The notes under the pieces were generated by a model, which was given only the letters and a program-made list of their open reading frames with translations, was not told the DNA's origin and did not search any database. From Akkermansiaceae bacterium (lineage in GTDB: Bacteria; Verrucomicrobiota; Verrucomicrobiia; Verrucomicrobiales; Akkermansiaceae), in the NCBI GenBank assembly GCA_947462535.1, contig CANHPN010000012.1, forward strand, positions 1 through 47,099: 47,099 nucleotides of DNA, read 5' to 3'. Position numbers and translations under genes: made by a program. Shown piece by piece: positions 31,201 through 40,713 of this stretch (position 1 is the first letter of the stretch; each line of letters starts with the position of its first letter).

Positions 31201-33972
31201 GGTGGTGGTCGCGCCGGAGTCGGTGCGGGATTTCACCGCGGAATTCACCTCGCGGGCGAGGGTGGCGGTGACTTTCACGGCTCCGGGGAAGGGCTCGCCG
31301 TTAGGATCGGTGGCGACGATTTTCAGCGGCACCGCGTCGCCCGCGCGGACGAGGCGGTCGATTCTGGAAACACCGACGTAAACGGTCGCGGGATGCACCG
31401 TGGTGGTGGCGGCGGAAGTCAGGGTCTCGTTGTTCGCATCAGTGACCTCGGTGGAAATGACGACTTCGCGGGAGGTGGGGAATTCCGCCTGCGGGATGGC
31501 GACGGATAGAGTGGCCTTGCCGTTGGGGGAGAGCAGAGTCTCACCCTCGGCCTGGGAGATCTCGGTTGCGGAGCCTTCGTCATCGCGGTAGCCGAAGTAG
31601 TGATACCAGTAGGCCCAGTCGTTGGTGCGGTGGTTTCCGAAGAGGAAATCCCGGAAGCGCTCGGGGTAGGGGTTTTGCGCGGTGACGCGGCTGAAATATT
31701 TCACCTTGCCGGCGGCGACCGGCTGGCCCTGGTAGTATTTCGCGGTGAGGTCCGCGGAAATGCGAGTGGCGCCGGGCGCCGGTGTGACCACGGTTTGCTC
31801 GACCTCGAAGGCGTTACGGCGGAATTCCTCGACGCGCAGCGGAATCTCGAAGCGGGCGCTTGCGAGGAGGGCTTCCTGCTTTTCCCATTGGTCTTCGAGT
31901 TCCGCGGCTTGGGCGAGTTCCTCGGGGTATTCGAGGCGGATCATATGGGTGCCGGTTTTTCCGGAAAGCAGGGAGTAGGTGAAATCGAAGGAGCCGTTTT
32001 CCGAGATCGTGACGGGGCGGGTGTGGATTTCCTTGTCGGTGGGGTCGGTGATGACGATGCGCGCCGGGCCGGGTTTCGCGGGCTCGATGGCGTTGCCGCG
32101 CTGGGTGCGGACGATGCCCTTCATGCGGACGGTTTCGCCGGGGCGATAGAGCGAGCGGTCGGTGAAGAGGAACGCCTTGCGCGGGGCTTCGGCGGGTTTG
32201 TTCCAAGAATAGCGGACCGGGAAATGCCAGAGGCCGACGGTGTCGAGCGACGAGTCGAAGGCGGTTAGGTAGCTGTCCGCGCCGAGCGTCGCGTGGAGGT
32301 GGCGGATGGCTTCGGAGCGGGGAATCGTGGCGAGCCCGGAGGCATCGGTGCTGGCGGACTGGAGCGCGACGGCGTCCTCGCCATAAAGCTGGAGTTTCAC
32401 GCCGGGAAGCGGCGCGCCGGTGTCGCAGGAAAACGCGTAGATCATGGCTTCGTGCGGGGTCAGCTTCCAGGCGAGGCCGATGTCGGTAAGCTGGAGGATC
32501 GCCTGGGTCGTCGGGCGGTTCTCGGTGTCGCAAGTCGCGTGGCATTTTCCCGAGGCCTCGACGAAAAGCACGCCGTAGCGCGTGTCTTTGGGGAGGACTT
32601 CATCCCAATTCAAGGTGATGATTTTGGTGGTGTCGATCGGGTTGCCGAGGGGAATCTCCAGATCCGCGACGGGCGTGCCGACGATCAACGGATAGGGAAC
32701 CGGGGCGGTGGGGCGGATCGACTTTTTGTTAGGTCCGTTGCCGGTGAAATGGCGGTAGCCTTGGAAGGCGCGGATGAGGTCGGTGCCGGCGAGTTTCTTG
32801 ATGCGGATGCGGGCGCTTTCGAGATTGAGGGTGAGCATCCGGTATTTGCGGTTGCCGTTAGCGAGCTGGCCGACGTCTTCGGAGGGAAAGGCGATGTGCG
32901 GCTTGAGGTGCTCGAAGGTGATTTTCCGGGTCAGCGCTTCGGCGAGTGCGAGGCCGCCCCTGGATGTGAAGGGGGGCTTGAGAGTGACCGTGTAGGTGTC
33001 GTTGTCGGAGAAGTTTCCGGAAAGTTGGATCTCCCGTCCGTCGGCCTCAGCCCGGAGGTTTTCCGGGCGCGGGGAGATCTCTATGCAGGTTTCCAGAAAG
33101 TTCGATGGCAGTTTTTCCGGAGCGGGCTGGTTGAGGTGGATGATGACCTGGCGGGGCTTGTCGGCGACGACTCGCGGTTTGATGTCGGCGGTTTTGAACG
33201 GCTCAATTTTGCCGATTCCGTAGCCGCTGTCTTCGGCGAGGCGGACGTTGGCGGATAGATTGGGCAGGCCCTTGAGCACGGAGACTTCCCAGCCGTCGCC
33301 GACGGGAAGCGGTGAGACGGGCGTGGCGACGATGATGTTGGGCACCGGGCTGTCGGGCGTGGTTTCCGGAGCTTTGGTGTTAGAAAATCTCGCTGCCCAC
33401 GGCTTGTATTGATTCGCGTAATAATTCGCGCGCTCGACGGTGGCGCGCTCGAGGCGGGCGGCGACGCGCTGGCCGGAATTCGAGCAGAACGAGACGAACT
33501 CCGCGGCGGCCGCAGGATCGACGGCGTCGTTGAAAACGATCAGCCACGCGCCGGTGGAGGGCGAGTAGTCCGATGACCAGCGGTTAGGAGAATTCGCGGT
33601 AATGACGCGGAATGGCTCGCTGGAGAGGGTGGCGAATTTTCCGGCGGGGACGGCGGATTGATCGAGATGGGTGTGGTTTAGCGAAATCGAGAACGTGTAG
33701 GTCGCGCCGATCGCCGGAGCTTGCGCGGGAATGAACCGCGCGATGTTCTGCGCCTTCCAAAGCAGCTTGCCGGGGAGCGCGGGTTGGATTTCCAGCAAGC
33801 TGTTATCGACGGTTTTTCCGAGTTCCGAAATGGCGACGGCCGGCGAGTCGAGGACGAGGTCGATTTGCGATTCCGGGACCAGCGACGGAGTGGACACGAC
33901 CAGTCGGGGAGCGGCGGCAACGGTCAGCGGAATGGACAGGATCGCGGCGATGACGGGAAGGTGGTTTTTCAT
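28246..33972 (-). CDS. Bacterial alpha-2-macroglobulin with thioester motif
   Basis: The 1908-residue protein has a signal peptide (1-21) without a lipobox Cys, so it is periplasmic or exported and not a lipoprotein like E. coli YfhM. MG-type beta domains fill the N-terminal two thirds, with LYRPGETVRMKGIVRTQRG near residue 608. The thioester motif is YGCIEQSTSS with Cys 1447 to Gln 1450 (C-x-E-Q intact), at the start of the alpha-helical thioester domain. Such proteins trap proteases covalently in the periplasm. In many Proteobacteria pbpC (PBP1C) is the partner gene. Here the next gene is a parvulin foldase instead. Confidence 0.92.
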   Translation of the reverse strand: MKNHLPVIAAILSIPLTVAAAPRLVVSTPSLVPESQIDLVLDSPAVAISELGKTVDNSLLEIQPALPGKLLWKAQNIARFIPAQAPAIGATYTFSISLNHTHLDQSAVPAGKFATLSSEPFRVITANSPNRWSSDYSPSTGAWLIVFNDAVDPAAAAEFVSFCSNSGQRVAARLERATVERANYYANQYKPWAARFSNTKAPETTPDSPVPNIIVATPVSPLPVGDGWEVSVLKGLPNLSANVRLAEDSGYGIGKIEPFKTADIKPRVVADKPRQVIIHLNQPAPEKLPSNFLETCIEISPRPENLRAEADGREIQLSGNFSDNDTYTVTLKPPFTSRGGLALAEALTRKITFEHLKPHIAFPSEDVGQLANGNRKYRMLTLNLESARIRIKKLAGTDLIRAFQGYRHFTGNGPNKKSIRPTAPVPYPLIVGTPVADLEIPLGNPIDTTKIITLNWDEVLPKDTRYGVLFVEASGKCHATCDTENRPTTQAILQLTDIGLAWKLTPHEAMIYAFSCDTGAPLPGVKLQLYGEDAVALQSASTDASGLATIPRSEAIRHLHATLGADSYLTAFDSSLDTVGLWHFPVRYSWNKPAEAPRKAFLFTDRSLYRPGETVRMKGIVRTQRGNAIEPAKPGPARIVITDPTDKEIHTRPVTISENGSFDFTYSLLSGKTGTHMIRLEYPEELAQAAELEDQWEKQEALLASARFEIPLRVEEFRRNAFEVEQTVVTPAPGATRISADLTAKYYQGQPVAAGKVKYFSRVTAQNPYPERFRDFLFGNHRTNDWAYWYHYFGYRDDEGSATEISQAEGETLLSPNGKATLSVAIPQAEFPTSREVVISTEVTDANNETLTSAATTTVHPATVYVGVSRIDRLVRAGDAVPLKIVATDPNGEPFPGAVKVTATLAREVNSAVKSRTDSGATTTRNNVEEESVSSEELTLDPAASAGQGTAFTVTPKSNGRHFLTLRGTDPDGRAFATVTYFHVYGTNEFPWLYEDGLRVKMVAEKKSYKPGETARVLVLTPIEGTALVTVEREKVLRTFSVQLKADKPVIEVPLTADDAPNAYISVLIVKGAKESARELKEPQLRLGYCELIVENLRDKLAVHLETPAPSYRPGDEVTLTGSITLADGKPAAGAEVTFYAEDEGTLAVMGYETPKPMDYFYTPRILTVDSGTSFQTFISEDPEKQSFSNKGFFIGGGGNLDKLADLLRKNFNPCATWAPALVTNAAGKFSHSFKLPDTLTRYRLIAVAHQNSARFGHAESSIVVKKDLMLEPKTPRFANQADTFNTQVLVQNASTFTGTWEIKFSTANGPETPCAVATGSTAETVTLAPGASTTVIFPTRAETTGEAILTFQATPVSLSSGELTPVLKRNLSDAVESRFPVQYPMPLLRQMKLVNLDKPGAKQNLRSQLDGNLLDGSGEIDLEFSRSPLVEAGGSVDFLLHYPYGCIEQSTSSLIPWLTVKELSPVIPGFAKIPEKKVQAAIQAGADRLLSMQLPDGAFSYWPDGTDSAPWATAYAGMGLMLAAEKGADVPDSAIESLKKNLIESLRGIAAEKSAQALETHARALLVLALGGSPQPAYRNSLVDRIAELTPSARCLLATAIAAEEKDNPANLSIAKSVLTSNVAFKLRNDDWMPWSAADAYNLIAWLAVDPKGPEPTKALDRMLNERNPYGHWRTTWANGWSLLAMAGYAGKQQLSDQPVNLTFETATGTETISLTRDQPAAARSFKLTPDLKLDLTADQSAFVRLKIAAKPQIAPIQPVATNGLSIDRIYERVNADGSAQILIEPRVGDLIRVSLRVTLPKDNTRYLVIEDPLPAVFETVNTDFKSQRAAVGIRTSENDWNVSHSELRSDRASFFLDEVWRKGTYTLTYLARCTVAGQATAPPAKVESMYDPENFALSASRVFTTK

Positions 33973-34106
33973 AAAAACAGGGGATTAGGCCGATCGCATG
34001 CATACACGAAATCGCGCGGGAGGGAATTCAATTTATTGCGCGGAGCGATCCAAATTACGGTGGCTTGCGGCATTGCGCTTTCGTTGGATTCTGCGAAATT
34101 CCGGAC

Positions 34107-35102
34107 GTGTTACGATTCGCGGTTCTCAAAATCGGCGGGCTCGCCGTCTGCGTGGTGGCGCTTTTCGCGGCCGCGTGCGCTCCCCAATACACGCTGGTGA
34201 ACCACCAGAAGTCATCGGGAGCCAAGTCCGCGCACGAGGCGAAAGTCGATCGCTTCGGTTATCGCAAGTGGATTTCCGAAACTGCCGAGCCCGACGTGGT
34301 GCTCATCGGGATTCACGGTTTCAGCGGTGCTTCCAGCGACTACGCCAACCTCGGCAACCATCTTCTCCAATACCAGCCCCGCACCGGGCTTTATGCTTAC
34401 GAAGTGCGCGGACAGGGCAGCGATCCGATCCGCGAGCGGCGCGGCGACATCGGTGATCCGAAGGACTGGTATCACGATTTGTTCGCCTTTACCCAGCTCG
34501 TGCAGGAGCAGCATCCGGATGCGAAAATCGTGTGGTTTGGCGAAAGCATGGGCGCGCTCATCGCCGCGCATGCCTGGCGTGAGTCACCCGTCGGCGATCC
34601 GCCTTGCGACGGCCTGATCCTGTCCTCGCCGATCGTTCGCTTCCGCGACGACATTCCCGCTTGGACGCCGGGCTTGGTGCAAATCGCGGCGACCACGCTG
34701 CCGCTCGCCCGGATTTCCCTGGAAACCCTCGCCGGCGGCCAAGACGTGCAAATGACGCAGACCTCCCATCACACCGAGCAGAGCAAAAAGAACCCCTACG
34801 CCATCGAGCAATACACCTTGCGGATGATCGGCGCGCTTGCCGGGCTGATTGAAAATATGAATGCCTGCGCGTCCACTTTTCGCTCGCCGATCCTCGTCCT
34901 GCACGGTGGAAACGACTATTTCAACAACGATTCCGACGTCCGCGGCTTCGTCGCCCGGATTCCCCCGGGGGCTTCGAGAACCTACCACGACTACCCGCAG
35001 GCCTACCATTTGCTGATGTATGACGAAAAAAAGGAGGTGATTTTCAAGGACATCGAGCACTGGCTGAATTTGCTGCGGAAAAAACGTCTCAAGCAACTTT
35101 AA
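34107..35102 (+). CDS. Lipoprotein-like alpha/beta hydrolase (lysophospholipase/monoacylglycerol lipase type)
   Basis: GTG 34107 gives 331 residues with a hydrophobic start and a possible lipobox FAAAC (Cys 24). The fold matches serine hydrolases of the Hydrolase_4 group: VVLIGIHGFSGASSDY (oxyanion region), YEVRGQGSD, GESMG with Ser 147, LHGGNDYF with Asp 270 and AYHLLMYD with His 301. This triad fits lysophospholipases and monoacylglycerol lipases, but the substrate is not shown. The longer frame from 34065 lacks a better signal. It is divergent from the macroglobulin gene, 134 bases apart, and rpmB follows. Confidence 0.83.
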   Translation: MLRFAVLKIGGLAVCVVALFAAACAPQYTLVNHQKSSGAKSAHEAKVDRFGYRKWISETAEPDVVLIGIHGFSGASSDYANLGNHLLQYQPRTGLYAYEVRGQGSDPIRERRGDIGDPKDWYHDLFAFTQLVQEQHPDAKIVWFGESMGALIAAHAWRESPVGDPPCDGLILSSPIVRFRDDIPAWTPGLVQIAATTLPLARISLETLAGGQDVQMTQTSHHTEQSKKNPYAIEQYTLRMIGALAGLIENMNACASTFRSPILVLHGGNDYFNNDSDVRGFVARIPPGASRTYHDYPQAYHLLMYDEKKEVIFKDIEHWLNLLRKKRLKQL

Positions 35103-35124
35103 GCGGAAATTGGCAGAATTCGTC

Positions 35125-35152
35125 TTGACGGGTCGGGCCTCGTGGCCATTCT
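35125..35152 (+). promoter_or_regulatory. Candidate promoter of rpmB
   Basis: TTGACG (35125-35130) is followed by GGTCGGG, the same extended block found at the rpsL promoter (TTGTCAGGTCGGG). The -10, CATTCT after 16 bases, is poor. It lies in the spacer before rpmB. Confidence 0.45.
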
Positions 35153-35183
35153 CCGCGTCCCGCAACTCCAACCAATTTTTTTT

Positions 35184-35447
35184 ATGGCACGTATCTGCAG
35201 TATTCGAGGAACCCGCGTCCGCTCCGGCGGCAAAATCCACCGTTCAGGTTTGGCCAAGAAAAAGGGCGGTATCGGCCGTCACGTCACCAAGGTGGTGAAG
35301 CGCACGATTTCCCCGAACCTTCAAAACAAGCGCATCTGGGTTCCGGAGCTCGGCAAGTTCGTCCGCATCAAGCTGAGCTGCCGCGCGCTGAAGACCATCA
35401 ACAAGAATGGTGCCTTCGTGACGCTCAAGAAGGCCGGGATCATCTGA
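35184..35447 (+). CDS. rpmB: 50S ribosomal protein L28
   Basis: L28 sits near the E site of the 50S. ATG 35184 gives 87 residues starting MARICSIRGTRVRSGGKIHR. The family block is RTISPNLQNKRIWVPELGKFV, ending in the C-terminal helix region LKTINKNGAFVTLKKAGII. The longer frame from 35142 adds non-family residues. The gene stands alone, away from rpmG, with its own candidate promoter and a strong terminator. Confidence 0.95.
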   Translation: MARICSIRGTRVRSGGKIHRSGLAKKKGGIGRHVTKVVKRTISPNLQNKRIWVPELGKFVRIKLSCRALKTINKNGAFVTLKKAGII

Positions 35448-35468
35448 TCGCCCGTTGATATAATTTTC

Positions 35469-35499
35469 AAAAAGCCCGGTGGAAACACCGGGCTTTTTT
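35469..35499. terminator. Bidirectional intrinsic terminator
   Basis: GCCCGGTG (35474-35481) and CACCGGGC (35486-35493) form a perfect stem around the tetraloop GAAA, flanked by A-run and T-run. It serves rpmB on the plus strand and can also stop the glycosidase transcript arriving on the minus strand. Confidence 0.93.
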
Positions 35500-35575
35500 A
35501 GTGGACCTGAAACGGGTGCTCGGTGACGCAGGGAACCGGCTCGATTTGCAATCCACTTTTGCTCAGTCGCCGACA

Positions 35576-38026
35576 CTACGGCAGTATGATCAGGACGGAT
35601 TCACCGTTTGCCAGATCTTGGCCGACGACGGCCCTTCCGTCTTGGGTCACTGTCAGGTACAGCTTTTCACCACGGCGTTCCACCACCACGTCGAAGTTGC
35701 GGTTGAAGGCACGCACCGAGCGCAGTGCCATGCGTGGCCAGCCATCCGGCAGGCGCGGCGTGCAGCGGAAACGATCAAGTCCGGTTGGCTTCATGCCGAA
35801 CAAGCCCTCGGTGAAAATCCGGCAATACAGTCCACTCTCGGACGACAGGTGTCGTTGGTCGCCCTCAGGCCAGGCCTCGACCGGGTATGGAACGTGATCG
35901 CCTAACAAGCGCCGCCGCGTGTAATTTGTCAGATAGCGCAAGCCGGCGGCGGTTTCCCCCGCCTGCAAGACACCGCGCAGTCCGTAGAGAGTCGAGCGGT
36001 CCCAAAACGCAAGATCTCCCGCTTGGGACGCGAGTCCGTCGGCAGTCCATAACCGTGGCGAGAATAGTGCGGCGACGGTGCCTTCACGTCGATCCGTTAG
36101 TCCCATGCAAAGCGGCAGGCAGATCCAGGAGCGCAGCACGTCGTTGCCATCATAATAGCGGTAGGTGTCGAAGCCCTCGACCTTGGAACCGAAATACTTG
36201 TCGATGGCCGTGGCGAGGGTGTCGGCTTGTTGGTCGTAGGCGCGGGCCTCTGCCTCCTTGCCGAGGGTGCGGCCGAGATCGGCGGCGGAGCGCAGCCCGC
36301 CATAGCAGAGCGAGGAGGTGGATAAATTCGCTTTGCCGGTGGGCAGGCGGCCTTCGAGTTCATCGGAGTCTGATGCGATGACTCCGTCAGAAGTGATTTG
36401 GCGTCGGCAGTATTCCAGGCTCCAGACGATGGCGGGCCACAACTCCTCGGCGAGCGCCTTGTCGCCGCGCGCCAGGCAGAAGCGGGCGCAGCCGTAAGCA
36501 TACATGGCTGCGTCGCCGCGGTCGCCGCCCGTGAGTGCGGTCTTGACGCCTTCGGAGCACAGCGAGGGTGGTATGGTCTTGTAGTCCGGCGTCATGTACT
36601 TTTGGAACAACCGATAGGTATCGAGCGACGCCTGGTTGCCGTTGGCATCACCGAGGAAGGGGAAAAACGGTCCGGCATATTCGACGTTGTCGTTGCACCA
36701 TGCGGCGGCGTAGTAGGCCAGCCCGCCGGGAGCGAGCATCATGCCGCCGCGGGTAGCGTTGATGGCTTCGGCAACGCGCAGTTTGCAGAAAGCGAAAGCG
36801 CGGTCGAGTTCCGGATTGGGTGTTTCCAATCGGAGATCGCGCTGGAGTCCCGCGACATAGGCGCGCCTGGCTTGTTCTTCGGCGACGATGTCAATGGTCG
36901 CGGCTGATTCCTTCTCAAGACGGCCGCCGAACAACACCGCGAAGACCAATTCTTTGCCGGGGGCGAGCAAGGTGGAGGCTGGTGCCGTGCAGCTGACCTC
37001 CGTGACGTTGAGACCATAGGGTCCTTGCACCTGGTGCCGGAGTGACAATGGCGCGACGGCCACCGTGCGCGCCTCCTTGCCGGTATTGCGCAGCGTCCAG
37101 CGGTCGATGGCCGTGGGCAAAGTCGTGCTGGGGAAAGCGCAGCGGGTGATACTGAGTTCTTGGCCAGACCGCCCCTCGATGGTGAGAGTGCCATCCAACA
37201 ACACCCGCTCCACCGTGATGGGGCCAAGCGGGACACCATCGATGGTGATGACGGGTTCGGCCACCTTCGAGTCATAATGCTGGATGACGCCGTCAAACAG
37301 TCCGTTTTCACCTTTGCGCAGGCCGGGCCAGACCACGCTGCGCCGCATCGAAAGATTTCGTTCGGCACCGACCCGATAGCGAACCACCTGACCGACGCGC
37401 AGCCCTCCTTGCTCGATGAAGTCCGCATGTGGCAGTCGCTGATCGGCGGCTACCGGCCACTCGGTCGTGAGATCCTTGCCCAAAACCCAGCGCGGAGGAG
37501 TGGTTGGCGCGGCCACGGTGATCGGCTTGGCTCCCGTCACATGAAACGTCGCCTCCGCCCAGTCCGCCTCATCATGGCCGGTCCCGTCAAATCCATCGCT
37601 GACTCGCAATGTGAGCATCCTCACTCCTGATAGATCGAGGTCGACGGCTTGCGCAGGCATGCCACCGCGCATCAGCGGGCTGCACCACAGGACTTTGCCG
37701 TCGCCCTCGATGACAAACTCGACGCTACCGTTTTTCTTGATGGCTTGGCCGTCGTCATTGACGCCGACGTGGGCGCTGAAGCGGCTACTGCCTCTTTGCA
37801 AGTCGAGATGAAGCACGCTCGGTGCCTGGGTGCCGAGACCGTGGGTGTACGTGCGGGCGGCGATACTGAGCGGCTTGCCTTTCGCCGAAAGATCCACTTT
37901 TGGTTTCCCTTCGCCCTGCTGCACGTGACTTAGGTTCAAAGACGAGAGGCGGACCTCCTCAGCCGCAGACAAGGTCACGGCGAGTGGCAACAGCGAGACA
38001 AAGAGCGACAGCAGATCCACCCGCAT
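35576..38026 (-). CDS. Exported NPCBM-domain six-hairpin glycosidase
   Basis: ATG at 38026 gives 816 residues with a signal peptide (MRVDLLSLFVSLLPLAVTLSAA). The NPCBM carbohydrate-binding domain (about 25-165) shows YTHGLGTQAPSVLHLDL, FSAHVGVNDDG, GSVEFVIEGDGKVLW and DEADWAEATF. A beta-sandwich linker follows. The C-terminal half looks like an (alpha/alpha)6 glycosidase: GLAYYAAAWCNDNVEYAGP, DSDELEGRLPTGKANLSTSS and ESGLYCRIFTEGLFGMKP. This resembles alpha-L-rhamnosidase or glucosidase clans, but the family number and substrate cannot be fixed by eye. ATG 38080 would add 18 residues and bury the signal peptide. No partner gene is adjacent. Confidence 0.8.
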   Translation of the reverse strand: MRVDLLSLFVSLLPLAVTLSAAEEVRLSSLNLSHVQQGEGKPKVDLSAKGKPLSIAARTYTHGLGTQAPSVLHLDLQRGSSRFSAHVGVNDDGQAIKKNGSVEFVIEGDGKVLWCSPLMRGGMPAQAVDLDLSGVRMLTLRVSDGFDGTGHDEADWAEATFHVTGAKPITVAAPTTPPRWVLGKDLTTEWPVAADQRLPHADFIEQGGLRVGQVVRYRVGAERNLSMRRSVVWPGLRKGENGLFDGVIQHYDSKVAEPVITIDGVPLGPITVERVLLDGTLTIEGRSGQELSITRCAFPSTTLPTAIDRWTLRNTGKEARTVAVAPLSLRHQVQGPYGLNVTEVSCTAPASTLLAPGKELVFAVLFGGRLEKESAATIDIVAEEQARRAYVAGLQRDLRLETPNPELDRAFAFCKLRVAEAINATRGGMMLAPGGLAYYAAAWCNDNVEYAGPFFPFLGDANGNQASLDTYRLFQKYMTPDYKTIPPSLCSEGVKTALTGGDRGDAAMYAYGCARFCLARGDKALAEELWPAIVWSLEYCRRQITSDGVIASDSDELEGRLPTGKANLSTSSLCYGGLRSAADLGRTLGKEAEARAYDQQADTLATAIDKYFGSKVEGFDTYRYYDGNDVLRSWICLPLCMGLTDRREGTVAALFSPRLWTADGLASQAGDLAFWDRSTLYGLRGVLQAGETAAGLRYLTNYTRRRLLGDHVPYPVEAWPEGDQRHLSSESGLYCRIFTEGLFGMKPTGLDRFRCTPRLPDGWPRMALRSVRAFNRNFDVVVERRGEKLYLTVTQDGRAVVGQDLANGESVLIILP

Positions 38027-38298
38027 CCGGCCTTTCCGGTGGAGGAGGCGGCAGATGGTAACCTGAGGAATATTAGTCATGAGCCGGTTTACAAAAGGGG
38101 GATAAGAAAAGCACCTCTTTTCCCGCAACTCGTCAAAAGTAATTTTAAGAAGTCAGTCGCGGCCTGTTGTAGTGACTCAAACAGGTGGACTTTTCAAAAA
38201 TGAGACGACGCGCAGCGGGCCGGAGCTTCCTTGGGTGGATGATGGATGTTTTGGCTTTGTGGAAGAGGCGGACTGAAGTCCTGGACTACATTTAATGG

Positions 38299-40668
38299 CT
38301 AATCCCGCGCTTTCAGGACGCCGACCATGTCGAGCTTGCCGATCATCCGGCTGACGAGGGCGAAAGAGAGAACGGACGCCGTTAGCACGACGAGGATGGC
38401 AATGGAGTAGGTGGACGGGTTGATCACAATGGGCAGGCGGACGGTCTCGGTGCTGAAGGACGACATGATGAACAAGGCCAGCCCGCGGCCGAAGAGCAGG
38501 CCGGCGGGCAGCGCGACAAGCACCAGGATCGCCAGCTCGCCGACGAGCACGCCGCGGACTTCCGCCAGGTTGAAGCCGACGACGCGCAGGGTGGCGAGCT
38601 CGCGGCTGCGCTCGGACAGGGCGATGCGGGCGCTGTTATAAACCACCCCGAAGGCGACGATGGTGGCGAGCACGAAGTAGAGCTTGCGGATGATGCCGAT
38701 GCTCTTGCCGGTGGTCTCGCGAAAGGCGGCGAGCTGGTCGCGCTTGACCATCACCACGGCGGCGCGCGGCGTGTCCTTGAGGGTGCGCATGAACTCATCC
38801 CAGCGCTTGTGATCGAGCGCCAGATAGGCGCCGTTGACCGTGTCGCCCTCCTTCATCAAGCGCCGCAGCGCGGAAATATCCATGTAGGCGGCGACTCCCG
38901 CGAAGTCGGTGACGAGGCCGCGAATCGGGACGTGGAGCACCGGACGACGGCCTTCCAACACCTCGATCTCCACCTCGTCGCCGACGCGCGCGCCGATGAC
39001 TTTAGCCAGCATTTCGGACATCAACAGGCCGTCTTCCGGCATGGTGATGGCTTGGCCCTGGTCGTCTAGCAAGCGGTTCAGATTCGCGTCCGGGGCGATG
39101 CCGGTGACCGAGAGTTTCCGCTCGCGGTGGCCGAATTTCAACCGCGCCTGCACGCTGCGGATCGGCTCGGCGCGGATCACGCCGGGCAGGTGTTCGAGAT
39201 CGTGGAAGCCGCGGCCGGAGCCGGGTTCTGTCAGAAAAATCGCTACGTCCTGGCGCTGCTGGCTGTTCCACTGGAAGGTGAGCAGGTAGTCGATGCTGTC
39301 GGCCATCGCGCCGGGCAGCACCATCAGTCCGGTGGCGAGCGCGAGTCCGGACGCGGTGAAAACCGCCTGCCACGGCCGCCGCTCTATGTTGCGCACCGCC
39401 ATCCGGAAGGTGGGGCTGGAAAACCGCGTCAGGCCGAGGCGCTCGAACAAGGCGGGCTTGAAATCCGCGGGTGGCTCCGGCCGCATCGCCTCCGCGGGTG
39501 GGAGCTTCACCGCCTGCCAGACGACGGTCAGCACGCCGAGCACCGAGGCACCGAGGCTAATGAAAAGCGCCAGCCCGAGCGCGCCGTAGTCCATGGTGAA
39601 GACCAGTGACGGGAAGCGGAAGAACATCGTGTAGAGATCCACCAGCGCCGCGCCTAGCAGCCTGCCGCCGATGCCGCCCATCAGCGTGCCGAGCGTGCCG
39701 ATGACCCACACGAATTTCAAATAATGCACGCCGACCTGCCGCGATGAATAACCGAGCGCCTTCATCTGGGCGATCTGCTCGCGCTGCAAGCGGACGATCC
39801 GGGCGAGCACCGCGTTGACCATGAACGCGGCCACGCTGAGGAACACCAGCGGATAGGCGACCGACAACGAGTGCAGCACCCGCAGCTCGTCATCCAACCG
39901 TTGGGCGGATGCTTGCTCCTTGCGGAGGAACGCGCCGCCCGCGCCGTATTGGGCGAGCACGCGGTCCATTTCCTCGATCACCGGCTCGGGCGAGGCGCCG
40001 GGAGCCAGGTCGATGCAGACGTCGTTGAAAGCGCCGTCGAGATTGTAGGCCACGGCGAGCGCGCGGTAGTTCATCCAGATCACGCTGAAGCGCTTGTGGT
40101 CCGGCAGGGTTTCGCCCGCCCGCGCTTCGAACACGAATTCCGGCGACAGGCCGATGCCGCAGATCTTCAAGGTTTCGCGGCGGCCGTTGATCACGGCGGC
40201 GAGCGAGTCGCCGGGCTGCAGGCCGTTGGCGTTCGCGAAGGATTCTCCCAGCACGATCTCGCGGCGTTCGTCGGCGCGGGGGAAACGGCCGCTGCGGAGA
40301 AACAGGCGGTTGAGCTTCTGCGGACCGCCGTCGTCCGGCAGGGAAATGATGTGGCCGGTGGCGGGTTCTGACAGGCCGGGCAGGTCCAGCGTCACGTCCA
40401 CTGCCACGCGGGTCTCGACGGTGGCCACGCCGGGCAGCGAGGCGAGCTGGTCGGCGACGGCCAGCGGCGCGCGCTTGAGCGTGGCGAAGATGTCGGCCAT
40501 CGCGTAGCGCTGATAGTAAGTGGAGCGCGTCGTTTCCAGCGTGAAGATCAGGCTGCGCGTCATAATCATCATCGCAAGGCCGCAAGCCATCACCAGACTG
40601 ACCGCGAAGACCTGGCCCTTCATCTTGGCGAGGTCTCGCAGCAGTTTGCGGTCGAGCGGGGAGATCAT
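38299..40668 (-). CDS. ABC transporter permease, MacB/FtsX type
   Basis: The 789-residue inner-membrane protein has a first TM at about 20-40 and an extracytoplasmic domain (about 55-260). Three TMs lie at about 270-290, 318-345 and 362-385. A second half repeats the plan: TM about 435-455, a large external domain and three TMs near the C-terminus. [20 protein letters not shown] and [20 protein letters not shown] are the FtsX cytoplasmic coupling loops. This family exports or extracts lipids, lipoproteins or drugs. The ATPase gene lies 45 bases upstream on the same strand. Confidence 0.88.
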   Translation of the reverse strand: MISPLDRKLLRDLAKMKGQVFAVSLVMACGLAMMIMTRSLIFTLETTRSTYYQRYAMADIFATLKRAPLAVADQLASLPGVATVETRVAVDVTLDLPGLSEPATGHIISLPDDGGPQKLNRLFLRSGRFPRADERREIVLGESFANANGLQPGDSLAAVINGRRETLKICGIGLSPEFVFEARAGETLPDHKRFSVIWMNYRALAVAYNLDGAFNDVCIDLAPGASPEPVIEEMDRVLAQYGAGGAFLRKEQASAQRLDDELRVLHSLSVAYPLVFLSVAAFMVNAVLARIVRLQREQIAQMKALGYSSRQVGVHYLKFVWVIGTLGTLMGGIGGRLLGAALVDLYTMFFRFPSLVFTMDYGALGLALFISLGASVLGVLTVVWQAVKLPPAEAMRPEPPADFKPALFERLGLTRFSSPTFRMAVRNIERRPWQAVFTASGLALATGLMVLPGAMADSIDYLLTFQWNSQQRQDVAIFLTEPGSGRGFHDLEHLPGVIRAEPIRSVQARLKFGHRERKLSVTGIAPDANLNRLLDDQGQAITMPEDGLLMSEMLAKVIGARVGDEVEIEVLEGRRPVLHVPIRGLVTDFAGVAAYMDISALRRLMKEGDTVNGAYLALDHKRWDEFMRTLKDTPRAAVVMVKRDQLAAFRETTGKSIGIIRKLYFVLATIVAFGVVYNSARIALSERSRELATLRVVGFNLAEVRGVLVGELAILVLVALPAGLLFGRGLALFIMSSFSTETVRLPIVINPSTYSIAILVVLTASVLSFALVSRMIGKLDMVGVLKARD

Positions 40669-40676
40669 GGCAAGAG

Positions 40677-40712
40677 ATGGGACTTATAGGTCTTATAAGT
40701 CATATGGGTTCT
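40677..40712. repeat. GGGACTTATAGG word repeat in the ABC operon
   Basis: GATGGGACTTATAGGTCTTA and TAAGTCATATGGG make up a word repeat on ACTTATAGG/CTTAT. It fills the gap between the ATPase stop and the permease start. Similar strings are common in intergenic DNA of some bacterial groups (general knowledge, not searched). Confidence 0.55.
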
Positions 40713-40713
40713 A

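Noticed and set aside
32293-33258. Long ORF antisense to the macroglobulin gene
   Set aside because: Gly/Asp/Val-rich shadow frame with no motif, while the opposite frame is a clear family member.
38129-38298. Possible small gene or element between glycosidase and ABC permease
   Set aside because: Only a GCGGACTGAAGTCC-like string near 38270 stands out, with no second copy in the window, so it was not listed as a repeat.
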